The notes below the pieces were generated by a model that was not told where the DNA came from, ran no database searches, and saw nothing but the letters and a program-made list of their open reading frames with translations. Below, one piece after another: positions 1 through 10,089 of a stretch of 64,000 nucleotides of DNA (position 1 is the first letter of the stretch; each line of letters begins with the position of its first letter). Source of the stretch: Oscarella lobularis (lineage: Eukaryota > Porifera > Homoscleromorpha > Homosclerophorida > Oscarellidae); assembly GCF_947507565.1 (NCBI RefSeq), contig NC_089193.1:124001-188000 (forward strand), in the 5' to 3' direction. The translations under genes were made by a program, and so were the position numbers.

Positions 1-261
1 CAGCAACTGACGACAAAGTATATCTGCACACTGCTGAATGAGTATGCCAAGGAGGGCATGTCTCTCTATCTGACATGCTGATTCTCGTGAATCGTCGTCT
101 GTCTCAAGCAACGACTGACTAGCGAAGGTTTGAAGCAGAGAGAGTGTCATATCGTTGTTCTATTGGACGACGACGTGGTTAATTGGGATGCCGATCGGAT
201 CGCCTATGATGGGAGAAGAATACGTAGAAAGTTCGTTCTGTAGGACTTTCTATAATATTAA
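1..261. other. unresolved left edge, possible end of an upstream gene
   Basis: A frame open from base 1 stops at about 79-81, and another short open stretch runs from about 150 to 243. Either could be the last exon of a gene lying to the left, or a 5' exon of the CPEB gene that follows. I recognise no domain in them. The stretch ends in AT-rich sequence just before the first RRM exon of CPEB. Confidence 0.2.
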
Positions 262-1373
262 TTAACTCCATATACCGAGTCATTTGTCCGGGTCGCGCGC
301 CAAAGCAGTCTCCCAATTGACCGAGTGCTTCTCGCGAAAAGTCTTCGTTGGCGGATTGCTCCCCGACATCGACAAAGGTGGCAATCCGTAAACAAATTCT
401 TTCTCACGAAACGATTTCCGCTTTTTTTTCTTCTCTACTGTACAGTCGACATTCACGCCGCTTTTTGTCGTTTCGGCGCGCTCTCCGTCGATTGGCGTCA
501 CAAGGCGAACAGCATGTCGTGTTATCCGCCTAAAGGTGAACGAATACATAACTCGATTTTTCGTTCGTTTACTGTTTTTTTTTGTTTCGCGCTAAGGTTA
601 CGCTTTCCTGCTCTTTCGCGAGGAATTCTCCGTTCAGAAACTCATCGCTTCGTGCGTTGAAGAGGACGAGAAACTCTTCTACTTTGTCAACAGGTGGGCG
701 CCACATTCGTTTCCTACCTTTTTCATATACATCTCGTTCTCTGTCTCCCATTGATTCAGGTTCACATTCGTCCGTGGTGTCTCGCCGACAGCGACTTTGT
801 CATGGATCGACAACAGCAGTCGGTCGAACCGCGCAAGACCGTCTTCGTCGGAGGCGTGCCGCGTACGCTTCGTTCGTCCGACTTGGCGAGAATCATGAAC
901 GAACGATTCGGTAACGTTTGCTATGCTGGAATCGACGTTGATCCCCAACTGAAGTATGGAGGGGAAAGAATGTAATTCAGGAAACAATTGAATCTCTGTT
1001 TTTTGTAGGTGCTGGACGCGTGTCCTTTTCGAGTCAACAGAGCTACATTGCCGCCATCAACGTTCGTTTTGTGCAGCTTCAGTTGACTGACATCGATAAG
1101 AGAGTGAGTAGGACCTGCTCCCCTCTGATGTCATTATTGAAGGGCGATATCTAATATAGATTAGGGGTTTAGGAGACGCCTCACGCGGGGCTTCCCTCTC
1201 ATATTTATCTTTGATTCCAGGTTGAGATCAAGCCTTACGTTCTGAATGATCAGATGTGTGACGAATGCAACGGGTTGTTTGCTCGGTTTTTCTGTGGCCA
1301 CGTCCAGTGTCTTCAGTACTATTGCAAGCATTGTTGGGCCACTGTTCATGAACGAAAGCAGAATCACAAGTAG
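262..1373 (+). CDS. CPEB: CPEB family RNA-binding protein (CPEB2/3/4-like), 5' part missing
   Basis: CPEB proteins bind cytoplasmic polyadenylation elements in mRNA 3' UTRs and control translation. The exons encode the family's conserved C-terminal half in order. RRM1 opens with the RNP motif [12 protein letters not shown] (to about 378), continues at 446-535 ([12 protein letters not shown]...PPKG) and 597-693 ([10 protein letters not shown]), with matching splice phases. RRM2 starts at 760 (HIRPW, then [13 protein letters not shown] and [10 protein letters not shown]) and continues at about 1009-1105 ([17 protein letters not shown]). The ZZ-type zinc-binding end is at 1221-1373 ([18 protein letters not shown]) with the stop at 1371-1373. 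Two joins are not clean by eye: 693 to 760 changes phase and lacks residues found in vertebrate CPEB, and the donor near 957 is unclear. A missed microexon or a sequencing error is possible. N-terminal regulatory exons are not visible. Family assignment is very secure. Confidence 0.93.
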
Positions 1374-2245
1374 TTCGTCAAAGAGGGTACCAAACGTCCT
1401 CGCATTTGTTGCTAGCCAAAGTTGCCTTTTGTTTCTTATCAGAGCCCATTATTTCCCTAGTGACAACCATAAATTCACCATGGCGGCGATAGTCATATTT
1501 TGAATTATGTTGTCTATTGGGGCTGTTTTGTAGACTCTATTACTTGATTTTAATTAACTGTTCTATTTTTGTGCTGTTTCTCAAAGCCATTTGTTTGTAT
1601 GGAAACGGAGTGACCTACTATTTCTTCATAAACAGATTTTTCTAGTATGCCAACAGTGTGTAGTGTAGTAATTAGGGTTACGTCTTCTCCGGGTTGAGTT
1701 TTAGTCCCGGAAATACGGGTTCCTTTTAGCTTTGTGACGTCAGGCGCAAGTCAAGTGCTCTATCCCGTATTCTCCTAAGCGGTGTGTTTACTCTTTGCGA
1801 CGCTTCTTTGTCGTGCTGTGCCGATCGCCCGAAGTTGCGACATCCGCTACTCCGTTCGTCAGTTTGTATTCTCCTAAGAGACGTACAAGTAGGTTTGTAG
1901 GCTTGTAGGCTCTCATCGACTCGAGCTTTGAGCTTTGAATTCGCCGCGCGCGTCGTTCGTGCGAGTCGCGGGCACCCGGTCGCGTTTTTTGGTCACTACC
2001 TGGCTTGCTGTCCGGAAAGCCGGTGGGTGGGGTCCCTTTCTAAGCACACGGTCACATTCATGACGCAATAGTGACCGTTGTAAGTGAGCGTATTAATTCA
2101 TATGAAAACAGGACTCTTTCGAGTGTGCCTTTTTCGTTCAGTAGTTTTCGTTATTATTTCCCCCAAGTGCATTCGTAACAACGGTAGTTGAAAGTGTCTT
2201 TCTTGTTTTTTTTTTATGTGTCTTTTTTATTAGGGTGAATTGAAA
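1374..2245. other. intergenic, no gene seen
   Basis: This stretch holds the CPEB 3' flank and the upstream region of the next gene. The small open frame at 1246-1503 is mostly the CPEB ZZ exon read out of frame. At about 1680-2060 there is GC-richer sequence without an open frame I can support. A pyrimidine-rich stretch followed by TAG at about 2205-2233 may be a splice acceptor for an unseen 5' non-coding exon of the next gene. Confidence 0.4.
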
Positions 2246-3931
2246 ATGAACGACTCTCTTCCCAAGAAACGAACCGTCGCTTTTGCACGGCCGCATCCTT
2301 CAGCTGGAGCAGCTGCAAAATCAACATCACTATTCGTTGCTACTCTTAATAAAAGCCTACTGAATATTGATGACGACTTAGAGGAATGGAATAGTAGCAG
2401 CATTGATTTGTACGCTGTTGGGGGTTCCAAAGAGGAAATTTATTCTGAATTTGAAACGACGATGAAAAAACTGGGTGGTGAAATTGGACTTCCCGTCAAG
2501 ATTGTTCCGGCAGGAGATCCGATGAACCCTGAGGACCGTGGACTTTCCGTCATGAGAGATAGAACAATTCCTGGTGCAAACACTCTTCATGCTGTATGTG
2601 CATCTCAAAAGTCAAGGCCGGACTTTACTGTCACGTATTGTGGGATGCCGGTTATGATCATGGAATTGCAGTCTCTCGGCGAGTATTGGCACGCAATTCA
2701 GCAAACCTGCTTTTACCTTTTTGATCATTTTCGATATGTGCGCAATATCAGCACGACTTTGAAGGAGTGGAGTGGTTACCTTTATGCAAAGGCTTCCGAA
2801 AGAGTCAATGGTTGCGTAACCCGCGTTGATATCAAGTGGAATGATGAAGAATTAGCATTTAAGGTGACTTTTGAGCCACTGAAACTTGACGAGTACAAGG
2901 CAGACTTGAAGAAGCACTTGAAGAAGCAAATTAACAATCTTAGGCCTTATGAAGAAGCTGGAATACCACCTTTGCTGTTTGGCATTCCACTATCAGAAGA
3001 GTCGATTACCTTCATCAACGAGGAAATTGATGCCGCCAATTCTCAAATCGCCGATCGTCAAGCCGACGCCCATAATCCGACTGCCAAAAAAGCGAAATTG
3101 TTATTGCCATTAGAGCAGTGGCCATCTCTAACGTCGATTATTGTTGCTGATAAGCATTGGGTATTCAAGTACATCTTTTCGGTGGTTGAGGAAAAAACGA
3201 TTCGTGACCTAAGAAAATTATCAGAGAAAAAGAAAATAGATGTTTATGACTGTCAGTTCCTGCTTCCAGATCCTGAGGATTTCCTCATCTCTGACAAGTC
3301 CTTCTTCAGGTATTCACGTTTGCCCGCCGACCCTATGTCAAAGGAAGAAGTTCAAGAATGCTTTCCCGACTATGCCAAGAGTGTTTCGGAAGCTCTGTCA
3401 TCGATGCACGACCTTCTGAAATATGCGCATTGCGACGTGCGCATGGAAAACATCGTTTTCAAAGAAAAAGGTAACTTAGAAATGTGAAATGGCACATTAA
3501 AGAGTCTAACTAAACTTGGTGTTTGGGTCAAATAGGTGACACGGGAACGTATTACGCGGTTTTAATAGATCTTGATCGATCAGAACCAATTGGACGGAAA
3601 AGGCCACTCGAGTATAGAAAAGCCGGTGTAATGTACACATTGCCAGACGTACGTGGCGTGACCAATGAAATGTTGGATTGGCGCCAACTTGGAATACTTC
3701 TCACTTTCTGCCATGAAGATGTTGCTATCGAAAAGTATCACAAACTGGAGCCGTCCGACCTAAAATCATCATCGAGTGATCCTTACATCGGAGACTTACT
3801 CAAAGGTAATGCCAGTCTGACCTATATCATCTTAAATTGATATAGTCCGCGCGAGATTAGGTGAGAAGGGCGATGTGGAGAGACTGCGCCTACGCAAGGA
3901 GCCTGGCAAGACTATTGGTCAGGTGATCGAA
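2246..3931 (+). CDS. restriction-endonuclease-like plus atypical kinase-domain protein (Crinkler-like architecture)
   Basis: Three exons join in phase: 2246-3470, 3536-3805 and 3846-3931; further 3' exons (perhaps to about 4290) are uncertain. At residues about 126-144 the sequence RPDFTV, ten residues, then MELQ resembles the PD-(D/E)xK nuclease core (D, then ExQ). The C-terminal half has a protein-kinase-like catalytic loop, HCDVRMENIVF (HxDxxxxN form), at the end of exon 1. The metal-binding aspartate follows as LIDLD in exon 2, in place of DFG. No clear glycine-rich loop is seen. Nuclease-plus-kinase fusions of this kind are known among Crinkler/CRN-type proteins and related transposon-linked effectors across eukaryotes; the match here is motif-level inference. 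A role in conflict or DNA surveillance is possible but unproven. The start is the ATG at 2246, just after an AG that could be an acceptor. Confidence 0.6.
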
Positions 3932-3948
3932 GTAAGGTTACCCTCCGC

Positions 3949-3969
3949 CCCCCCCCCCCCCCCCCCCCC
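3949..3969 (+). repeat. poly-C homopolymer tract
   Basis: A run of about 21 C lies 18 bases after the GTAAG donor at the end of the third exon of the kinase-like gene, so it is intronic. It matches the poly-G tracts inside two SMCHD1 introns. Its exact length is likely unreliable in sequencing. Confidence 0.85.
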
Positions 3970-4692
3970 TACAGTAACGTAAACGTGTTGTTAAATTTGA
4001 ATTTCTACCCTTTTAGAATCGCTTACCGGTTGAAGCAACGTCGTGATTTTAGGTTTCAGCAGCGTTACCTTTTGTTTTGCGTTAACTGCATGTTATTCAT
4101 TGTATTGTGCATTAACGTTTTTCGTGCGTTGACATACAAGGCTTTAGCGGCTCAGTTTGCAACGATGGCCTTCTTGGAAAGCACCGGATCGAAGACAGAA
4201 ATGTTTGTTCAATGCTCGCAGCTCGTCAATCTCGATTATTTGAAGAAATCAATCCCTTTCTTCCCAGTGTCCGTGGGACACGTTCATTAGAAAAAGTAAA
4301 AGACATATTTGGACGCTATAGAGCGTCGTCGTTTGAAGACGAATTTTATATTCGAAATTTATCGGATATGTATTATTTTTGTATCCGGGGTACCGGATAA
4401 ATAGTAAAAATAGGGGTAAATATAGGTAATTAGGAGTGGTGATGAGGAGAAATTACAATTGCAGTCGGTAAGAATAAGATAGGTCACTAAACGCGGAGGA
4501 GAGAAATCGAGATTTTGTTATAGTCTCATTAAAATGTTTGAACGAAGTCCACATCAGTTGGACGGCAGACCGTAAGCTGTCGGCTACAGAATGCTCCTTT
4601 TTTTACATCACTCCTTCCTTTAGAGAGTATAGCGGAGTTATTGGTAGGCTTGCGTGCATATTTTACTGCGTGGACTATGTGCGCTCATAATA
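3970..4692. other. possible 3' exons of the kinase-like gene, otherwise unassigned
   Basis: Open frames exist at 3985-4290 and 4212-4400 on the plus strand, with a possible acceptor (ACATACAAG) near 4140. They could be terminal exons of the kinase-like gene, but I find no motif to anchor them. From 4400 to 4690 I see no coding signal; the GHKL-ATPase exons expected upstream of the MORC2-like fragment are not recognisable here. Confidence 0.25.
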
Positions 4693-5434
4693 GGATTTGT
4701 CAATGTTCCTAACGTCGTATTGGAGCCTACCCACAACAAGCAGGACATTGCCGATCCCCAAGCATGTTATTGAAACTTGAGAAGAGCCTCTCTTGAGTTG
4801 GCCATTTTTTTTAGGAGTACCGCTTTTTACTTAAAGCTATGAACGAACATCTTCAGCAATACTGGCGGGACATGAAAATAAGTAAGTTCAGATGCATTAG
4901 TATAGATTGGGCCAAAGTTAAAATTTGAAATTCCGGTAAAGACAATTTGACTGAGTTCTGGTAAGATTCTACAGTTACTTAAGCTGTGGCCAATTTATTT
5001 ACCATAAGGAGTCGCTATGGCTATTCTCCGTCGAAGCCGTGGACCGATTTGCCTTCGAACAAGTCCAAATACGCGAAAATCAGACGTGGGAAAGTTCAGA
5101 TGGAGATGCAGTGCGGTACGTCAAAGTTACTGCTGTACTGATCGTCGGAATTTTGCATTTCTTATATAGACGCGTGCCTTAAATGGAGAAAGATTCCGTT
5201 TTCGACGAAGAACTTTGATTATAAGTTTACTGATGACTGGACGTGCAATCTCAATTGGGATCCAGCCCGCAACATGTACTCATACCCTAATCATAGACCT
5301 GACCAACTAATGACTGAGGGAATAGGTGTTCGAAGCCGGAGCAAGTGGTTGTCGTTGCAACGGCTCATCTGACCAAACCAACCCCGGCGGAGAACCGCCG
5401 GTCAGGCCTGGTACGAATCTCGTTTGCTGAGTAA
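4693..5434 (+). CDS. MORC2-like fragment: end of ATPase module plus CW-type zinc finger
   Basis: MORC proteins are GHKL-ATPase chromatin compactors. The exon chain reads as the MORC2 middle. First is VLEPTHNKQDIADPQ (about 4693-4759), then EYRFLLKAMNEHLQQYW (4815-4881), a 19-bp microexon at 4942-4960, and an exon from 5009 (SRYGYSPSKPW) to 5115. The last exons, 5170-5275 and 5329-5434, carry CDACLKWRKIP and the rest of the CW finger. Removing a GT-AG intron at about 5276-5328 supplies the fourth CW cysteine (MCSKPEQ). Four of the joins keep phase. The join after DPQ needs a GC-AG intron or a frameshift. The N-terminal ATPase exons are not found upstream, and there is no long coiled-coil end. 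This is therefore either a 5'-truncated relic or a gene whose front part diverged beyond recognition. Confidence 0.72.
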
Positions 5435-5439
5435 TGCTA

Positions 5440-6180
5440 ATGAATTAAGCCACCTTCTGTTGCTCGACCTCCTCCCCCTATACAACACACAAACCACAAA
5501 GCCCCTATAACACGTAAAACTATGATGCACTTATCTGACAGAACCCTCTGAAGAACCCGTACGAATAGACTAACACTGAAAAATAAAATAATAAATAATT
5601 ATATAATGCTATCTATCTGTCCTTCTAAAAACGTACCTTAACGAACCCCAATGAATGATAAACCTTCTCCCCCACACGCAGATGGCCCCAGACCCCACTA
5701 TTCAGAGAACCTCCCCCTAAAAAAACGAGAGAAAAATAAATAACCCTGTCCGAAATTGAGGAAACCTCTCTCCCCCAAACAAGACGCTGAACTCGTGATA
5801 AAACCGAAGGATTACCATACGCATATACTGCTTTCCAAACCTAACCGCGCACTATAGGACGCCCGAGATCGCAAGGACCGCGAAAAAACACTTTATTTCC
5901 CCCTTAGGGCCACCCGCCATCGCGCAACACTAATGGCCTCTCAAGCGCGCTCCAGACCCCGTCGCTAAGCGTTCAAACACTGGAAGGACGAAGGGAAACA
6001 ATAGTAAAACCCTTCGAACACGCACGGGCCCCGAAACCGCAACGCGAGAAGCGGAATGACACGCAAACGTGTGACGTACCCTTCGCGAAGACCGATTCCT
6101 TCCTTTCCGTCCTCCTCAAGCCGAATGAAAGCGCGGCTCCCGTATACACGCAACCGCGGATAAATACCGTGAGAATTTCA
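5440..6180. repeat. dispersed repeat, copy 1
   Basis: AC-rich sequence shares a common order of blocks with 11080-11560: a block around GCACTTATCTGACA, then a GC-rich block with many CGC and CGA words and A-rich runs. The copies are diverged. The minus-strand open frame at 5965-6153 lies inside the GC-rich block and shows no protein signal. No terminal repeats or target duplications were identified. Confidence 0.45.
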
Positions 6181-6821
6181 AAAATTCACGCGAATTTCAC
6201 AAATCACACCTCCTACACTACCAAACACTTATAACACAACCTTCTTATCACACTATGACGTAAAGAGCAGCTAGAAATGCTCTCAAAAACGAAAACGACG
6301 CTATATCAAACAACACGAATATCTCACATCAAACGTCAAATCAGGATGTCCGACGAACAAAAGTGTATCTCCAGAATCAAGCCCAAGACACTCTTCAGGC
6401 ATTTTGGGAAGCGCATCGCTCTTCAGAATTGAGTAATAGGGAATAGGGAAAGTTCAGAATTTTTATTAATATTTTTTATTTTTAGGAATAATTTAAGGCA
6501 ATTGGAGAGCACCATCGTTAGCCGTCTCCAATGGGATATCCTCACAATAGTCAGACATAACACCAGTTGGATCTACGGCTAGTATCAGATAAGTGCTTTA
6601 CAGTCGTACAACTGTTGGAAGCTTTGTTTTTCGTGTGATTTGTAGGGGTGCGCGATACGAAAAAGGTGAGGTCGGTATACAGGGTGAGGGGTTGGTCTCT
6701 TTTCTTCCTAGCTATTGTTTTGTAGACTGTGGGGTTATATACTCACGCGTGGTATATAAGAGTGTCAGGACAGGGCACTTCAATCATTTTCGACCTGTGA
6801 AGACGACGTAGCAATAGCGTA
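6181..6821. other. non-coding gap, nothing recognised
   Basis: AT-rich sequence with no supported gene. A short open frame at 6593-6811 runs up to the minisatellite and has no recognisable motif. Confidence 0.3.
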
Positions 6822-7004
6822 TGGAATGAGAGAGCCTATAGGAATAGTGTATGGAAGGAATGAGTCTATAGGAATAGTGTATGGAATGAGAGAGCCTATA
6901 GGAATAGTGTATGGAGGGAAAGAGCCTATAGGAATAGTGTATGGAAGGAAAGAGCCTATAGGAATGGAATAGGGTTTGGAAGGATGTATGTATGTATGTA
7001 TGTA
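6822..7004 (+). repeat. 30-bp minisatellite followed by a TATG microsatellite
   Basis: About five copies of a roughly 30-bp unit containing GCCTATAGGAATAGTGTATG occupy 6822-6980, with single-base differences between copies. A short (TATG)n run follows at about 6983-7004. The repeat abuts a dispersed element copy at 7041. Confidence 0.85.
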
Positions 7005-7040
7005 TCAGTGTGTATGTACGGCCATGCGAAAACATTGTTC

Positions 7041-8165
7041 ATTTTGCACGGAAATGCCTTTCAAACCCTTCCCGCACTATTATACATTGTAAATAGTACG
7101 AAACCCTGATTTTTAATAATTATATATGACGTCAGTATTGTAATTCGCTTGAGGGACGTGCGTACGTTAGCGCGCTTGACTCGCTTTTGCGAATGAATGG
7201 AAAATGTCTCAAAACAACGAATTCGAAGTTCGAGCGACGTCAGAATAGTGTTAAAAGTGAGTATTGAGTAGTTTAGAGCCTTTTCGGCTGTTCGCGACGG
7301 TGCGAAACGGTCGAAATCGCGCCGTCGTGGCGACGCGCATCTCGAAGTACGATCAAATCGTTTCGATCCAACGCGGAATAGTGTTTTCGAAACGTTTCGA
7401 AGCGTTTCGCTGCATTCTGGGACGTATTTCGAGCTATTTACGATGTTTTCCACTATGCGAAAAGGGGCGTGGCCTTTAACTTTCGTGCTCACTCTACGGC
7501 AAACGGCGTACGATACGCCGTCGACAAACCGAAATTCGAAAACTAGATGATATGGGCTTTCGATCGATTGTATGTTCGTCGCCGTACGTCGCGTCCTAAC
7601 GGCGCAGCGGCGTCGTAAATGTGGAGTGATTTCGATGCACGCGAGTAGGCGTGTTTGTATATTAGACAGGTTTTTATGTCGAAAATTAGCGAATTTCGAC
7701 GTGGCTCTGAACCAATCTTGTAGAGTTGTCAATGACGATTCGATTGGTCTTGGTCCGGTCGCCGTGCGATGTTTTGTGACAAAACTGCACTCATTTAAAT
7801 AATTACGTCGCGAATGAGAAAAGGCGAAATTGTTTTTCGATTTCCTCCGTCCCGTGATGGAATTCGTCTTCGTTTTTTCGTGGAGATGAATTCTATTAGG
7901 TGGTATGTGAGGGGCGAAAAGGTTTAGTGGCCATTGGCCAAAATTTTGAGTGAAATTTGCACTCGAAAAGTTTTTCGCTTTTGGTACATCTTTGCTCTGT
8001 TTGCAAAGGGCCTTCCCGTTGTCGTATCGAGCCAAGATTCGATATCTGATCTCTCTGACCCCGGAATTGTTGGTAGCCAAAGTTTCGTTGCCATGGCAAC
8101 AATTTTTTGTTTCTAAATAGATGTATCTTTCCTTGTATCAAGCGGACTCTGGGGGCCGCGTGGCC
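7041..8165 (-). mobile_element. dispersed element X, left copy (inverted relative to 27470-28612)
   Basis: The reverse complement of this interval aligns along its whole length with 27470-28612, at roughly three-quarters identity by eye. Shared landmarks are the start CGCTTGATACAAGG, a middle block around CGACCGGACC, and an end block GTGCGGGAAGG followed by GCATTTCCG. The end carries an 8-bp imperfect hairpin (CGCACTAT...ATAGTACG). A 339-codon open frame covers 7061-8080 on the minus strand, and the first half of the same frame is kept in the other copy. It has no recognisable transposase or polymerase motif. The element could be a non-autonomous DNA transposon; the terminal hairpin would also fit a Helitron-like end, but that is speculative. 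Confidence 0.65.
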
Positions 8166-8377
8166 CGGAGATCGAAAAAAGCGATCATGCGACGCTTAGA
8201 AGTGAGTAGAGCGACAATTGTTGCCTCGCGCGCGATTTCTGCTTCTTTCCTAATTTATAGAAGACCCGTCCCCGCAGCAGATGTGGAGCAGGATCTATTT
8301 CAAATTGTCGCCTGTCTTATAGCTGTCATCAGTTTGAGAGACTTACAGGTGGAGTGGAGGTAGACATTTAGTCAGCC
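8166..8377. other. short non-coding gap
   Basis: Sequence between the left copy of element X and a minisatellite. A plus-strand open frame (8121-8363) begins inside the element and has no recognisable domain. Confidence 0.3.
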
Positions 8378-8515
8378 ATCGTTTTCTTTAGAGAACGATG
8401 GATGATAGCCTTCGTTATCTTTAGAGAATCATGAATGATAGCCTTCGTTTTCTATAGAGAACAATGGATGATAGCCTTCGCTTTCCATAAAGAACGATTG
8501 ACCATGGCCTTCGTT
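8378..8515 (+). repeat. 33-bp minisatellite
   Basis: Four imperfect copies of a 33-bp unit, each beginning TCGTTTTCTTTAGAG or a close variant and ending GATAGCCT. Each unit contains a short self-complementary core (TTCTTTAGAGAA-like). Confidence 0.8.
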
Positions 8516-8913
8516 TTTTTGCGATCATTGCATTATTATTTCTAATTGGGCGTTTTCTTTTCTTTCTTTTAGGCTCTTATCTCTATATGATTGCTATGTG
8601 TAAGAGATATTGATAGAAGGCGAGGAGCTGGATTTTTAATTAAAGGTACGTCATCACCGTCACCACCATCAAAATTGATTATATGTCTTCATTCATATGG
8701 CACACAGATGACAAAGAAAAGATTCAGCAGAATGGAAAATGACTTTAATTGTCTTACTTTGCGTACGTAATAATTTTTCGATTAGCACTAGGCGCATAAT
8801 ACAATCACGCGCGCTGTCGTCTCACGTGATCCTAGTTAGGCGCGTGGAAAGTAGATAGGGCCGTACACACAATAAACCAGGACGAGTCCTGTCAAATTAT
8901 ATTTGAATAAAGT
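8516..8913. other. non-coding gap, nothing recognised
   Basis: AT-rich sequence between the minisatellite and repeat Y. I see no gene, RNA or further repeat. Confidence 0.3.
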
Positions 8914-9348
8914 CCCGGATGTCCATACAAAAATGAAACAGTTTTCCCTCTCCTCCATCCACCCCCTCGCCCCACATAGGAGGCAAGGCCAGGTGGGCAC
9001 CTGCTTATGAGTCAAAGGACTCATGGGGTCACTCCAGACTCCCCCGCGGAGGATGAGCCCGTTTAACCTCCTGGCTCCGAGCCTTGGACTGTGAAAGTGG
9101 CAGCTGGGATGTCAGTCCACTCACAGGTGCAATTCCAAGGGGCGTCACTGATTTACCCGCCAGTGCTCTGCCTTACGCGGGGAGGCAACTCGATAGCCTC
9201 TGCAGAGGTATGGCCTATTTATCGCTCTTGGCCACAGAGGGATGGCTGCGTCTGCCTCGTCGGATTGGAGGAACAACTACACGGTAAAACAATTGACAAA
9301 GGGGAAAACAAAGAAAAGTACCTGGCGTCCGCCAAAGTCTCGAGCGAA
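8914..9348 (+). repeat. dispersed repeat Y, copy 1 (direct copy at 26371-26805)
   Basis: From CCCGGATGT to the CTCGAGC block this 435-bp unit is nearly identical to 26371-26805 in the same orientation; only scattered substitutions and a few small indels are seen. Flanking sequences differ completely, so the ends are sharp. Two overlapping frames (9084-9287 and 9091-9351) are kept in both copies, but high identity alone explains that. It has no visible transposase, no tRNA-like head and no terminal inverted repeats. It could be part of a larger element such as an untranslated region of a retrotransposon. Confidence 0.75.
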
Positions 9349-9544
9349 TAAACGTCTGGAACAACTAAAGACATCTTAAAAATAAAACCTATGAATAGAA
9401 TCCGTTCCACATACTGTAACTCCTTTCATCGATCCGAGCTCTTTCTATTTTGTTTCTTATCCCATATCCATTCTCATACGCTCTCCTTCTCCTCTCTCTT
9501 CCAATAGCCTTCTCCTAACCAAAAGAAATTAAAAAAATAAAACC

Positions 9545-10040
9545 TCAGAAATGAAATGTGATAAACAAACGTAAAATAATTTGGTACCTGTAAATATTCT
9601 TTTTCCACTTCTCTTCCTTTGTCCGTCCGTGTGATCCCTTTCCTGTCCTGTGAGTGTCTTATGTCCTTCTTTTGCACCCTTGTTCCATCCCATTGAATGT
9701 TCTTAAATAATAAAAAAAATGAACTTTGATAAACAAATGAAAATTTATTTGGTACATCTAGATATTCTTTTTCCACTTTTCTTCCTCTGTCCGTGTCGAT
9801 CCCTTTCCTTTCCTGTCTGTGAATGTCCTATGTCCTTCCCTTGCATCCTTGTTCCATCCCATTGAGTGTTCCTAAATAAAAGAAATGAAATGTGATAAAC
9901 AAAATTTAAAATATTTGGGTACCGGTGGATATTCTTTCTCCACTTCCCTTCCTTCCTTTCTCCATGTCGATCCCTTTCCCCTCCCTGTGCGTGTTTTCTG
10001 TCCTCTGTTCCTCCTTCCAAGTGGGTCTTCCTAGATAAAA
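9545..10040 (+). repeat. satellite array, about 168-bp unit, three copies
   Basis: The phrase GATAAACAAA recurs at about 9560, 9728 and 9895, giving a 168-bp period. Each unit contains ATATTCTTT(T)TCCACTT and CATCCCATTGA. The minus-strand open frames at 9474-9776 and 9745-10020 are the repeat unit read through and are not genes. Confidence 0.85.
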
Positions 10041-10089
10041 AAAATAAAAAAGAGTAAAAAACAATCCAAAAACTAAAAATTACATATAA

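Noticed and set aside
3949-3990. A poly-proline extension of the kinase-like protein
   Set aside because: A clear GTAAG donor ends the exon at 3931 before the poly-C tract, so the tract is intronic.
7061-8080. A host gene of 339 codons on the minus strand
   Set aside because: The whole frame lies inside dispersed element X, whose second copy breaks the frame; it is reported as an element frame instead.
9084-9351. Two overlapping small open frames repeated at 26541-26808
   Set aside because: They lie inside repeat Y; the two copies are almost identical in DNA, so frame conservation carries no coding signal.
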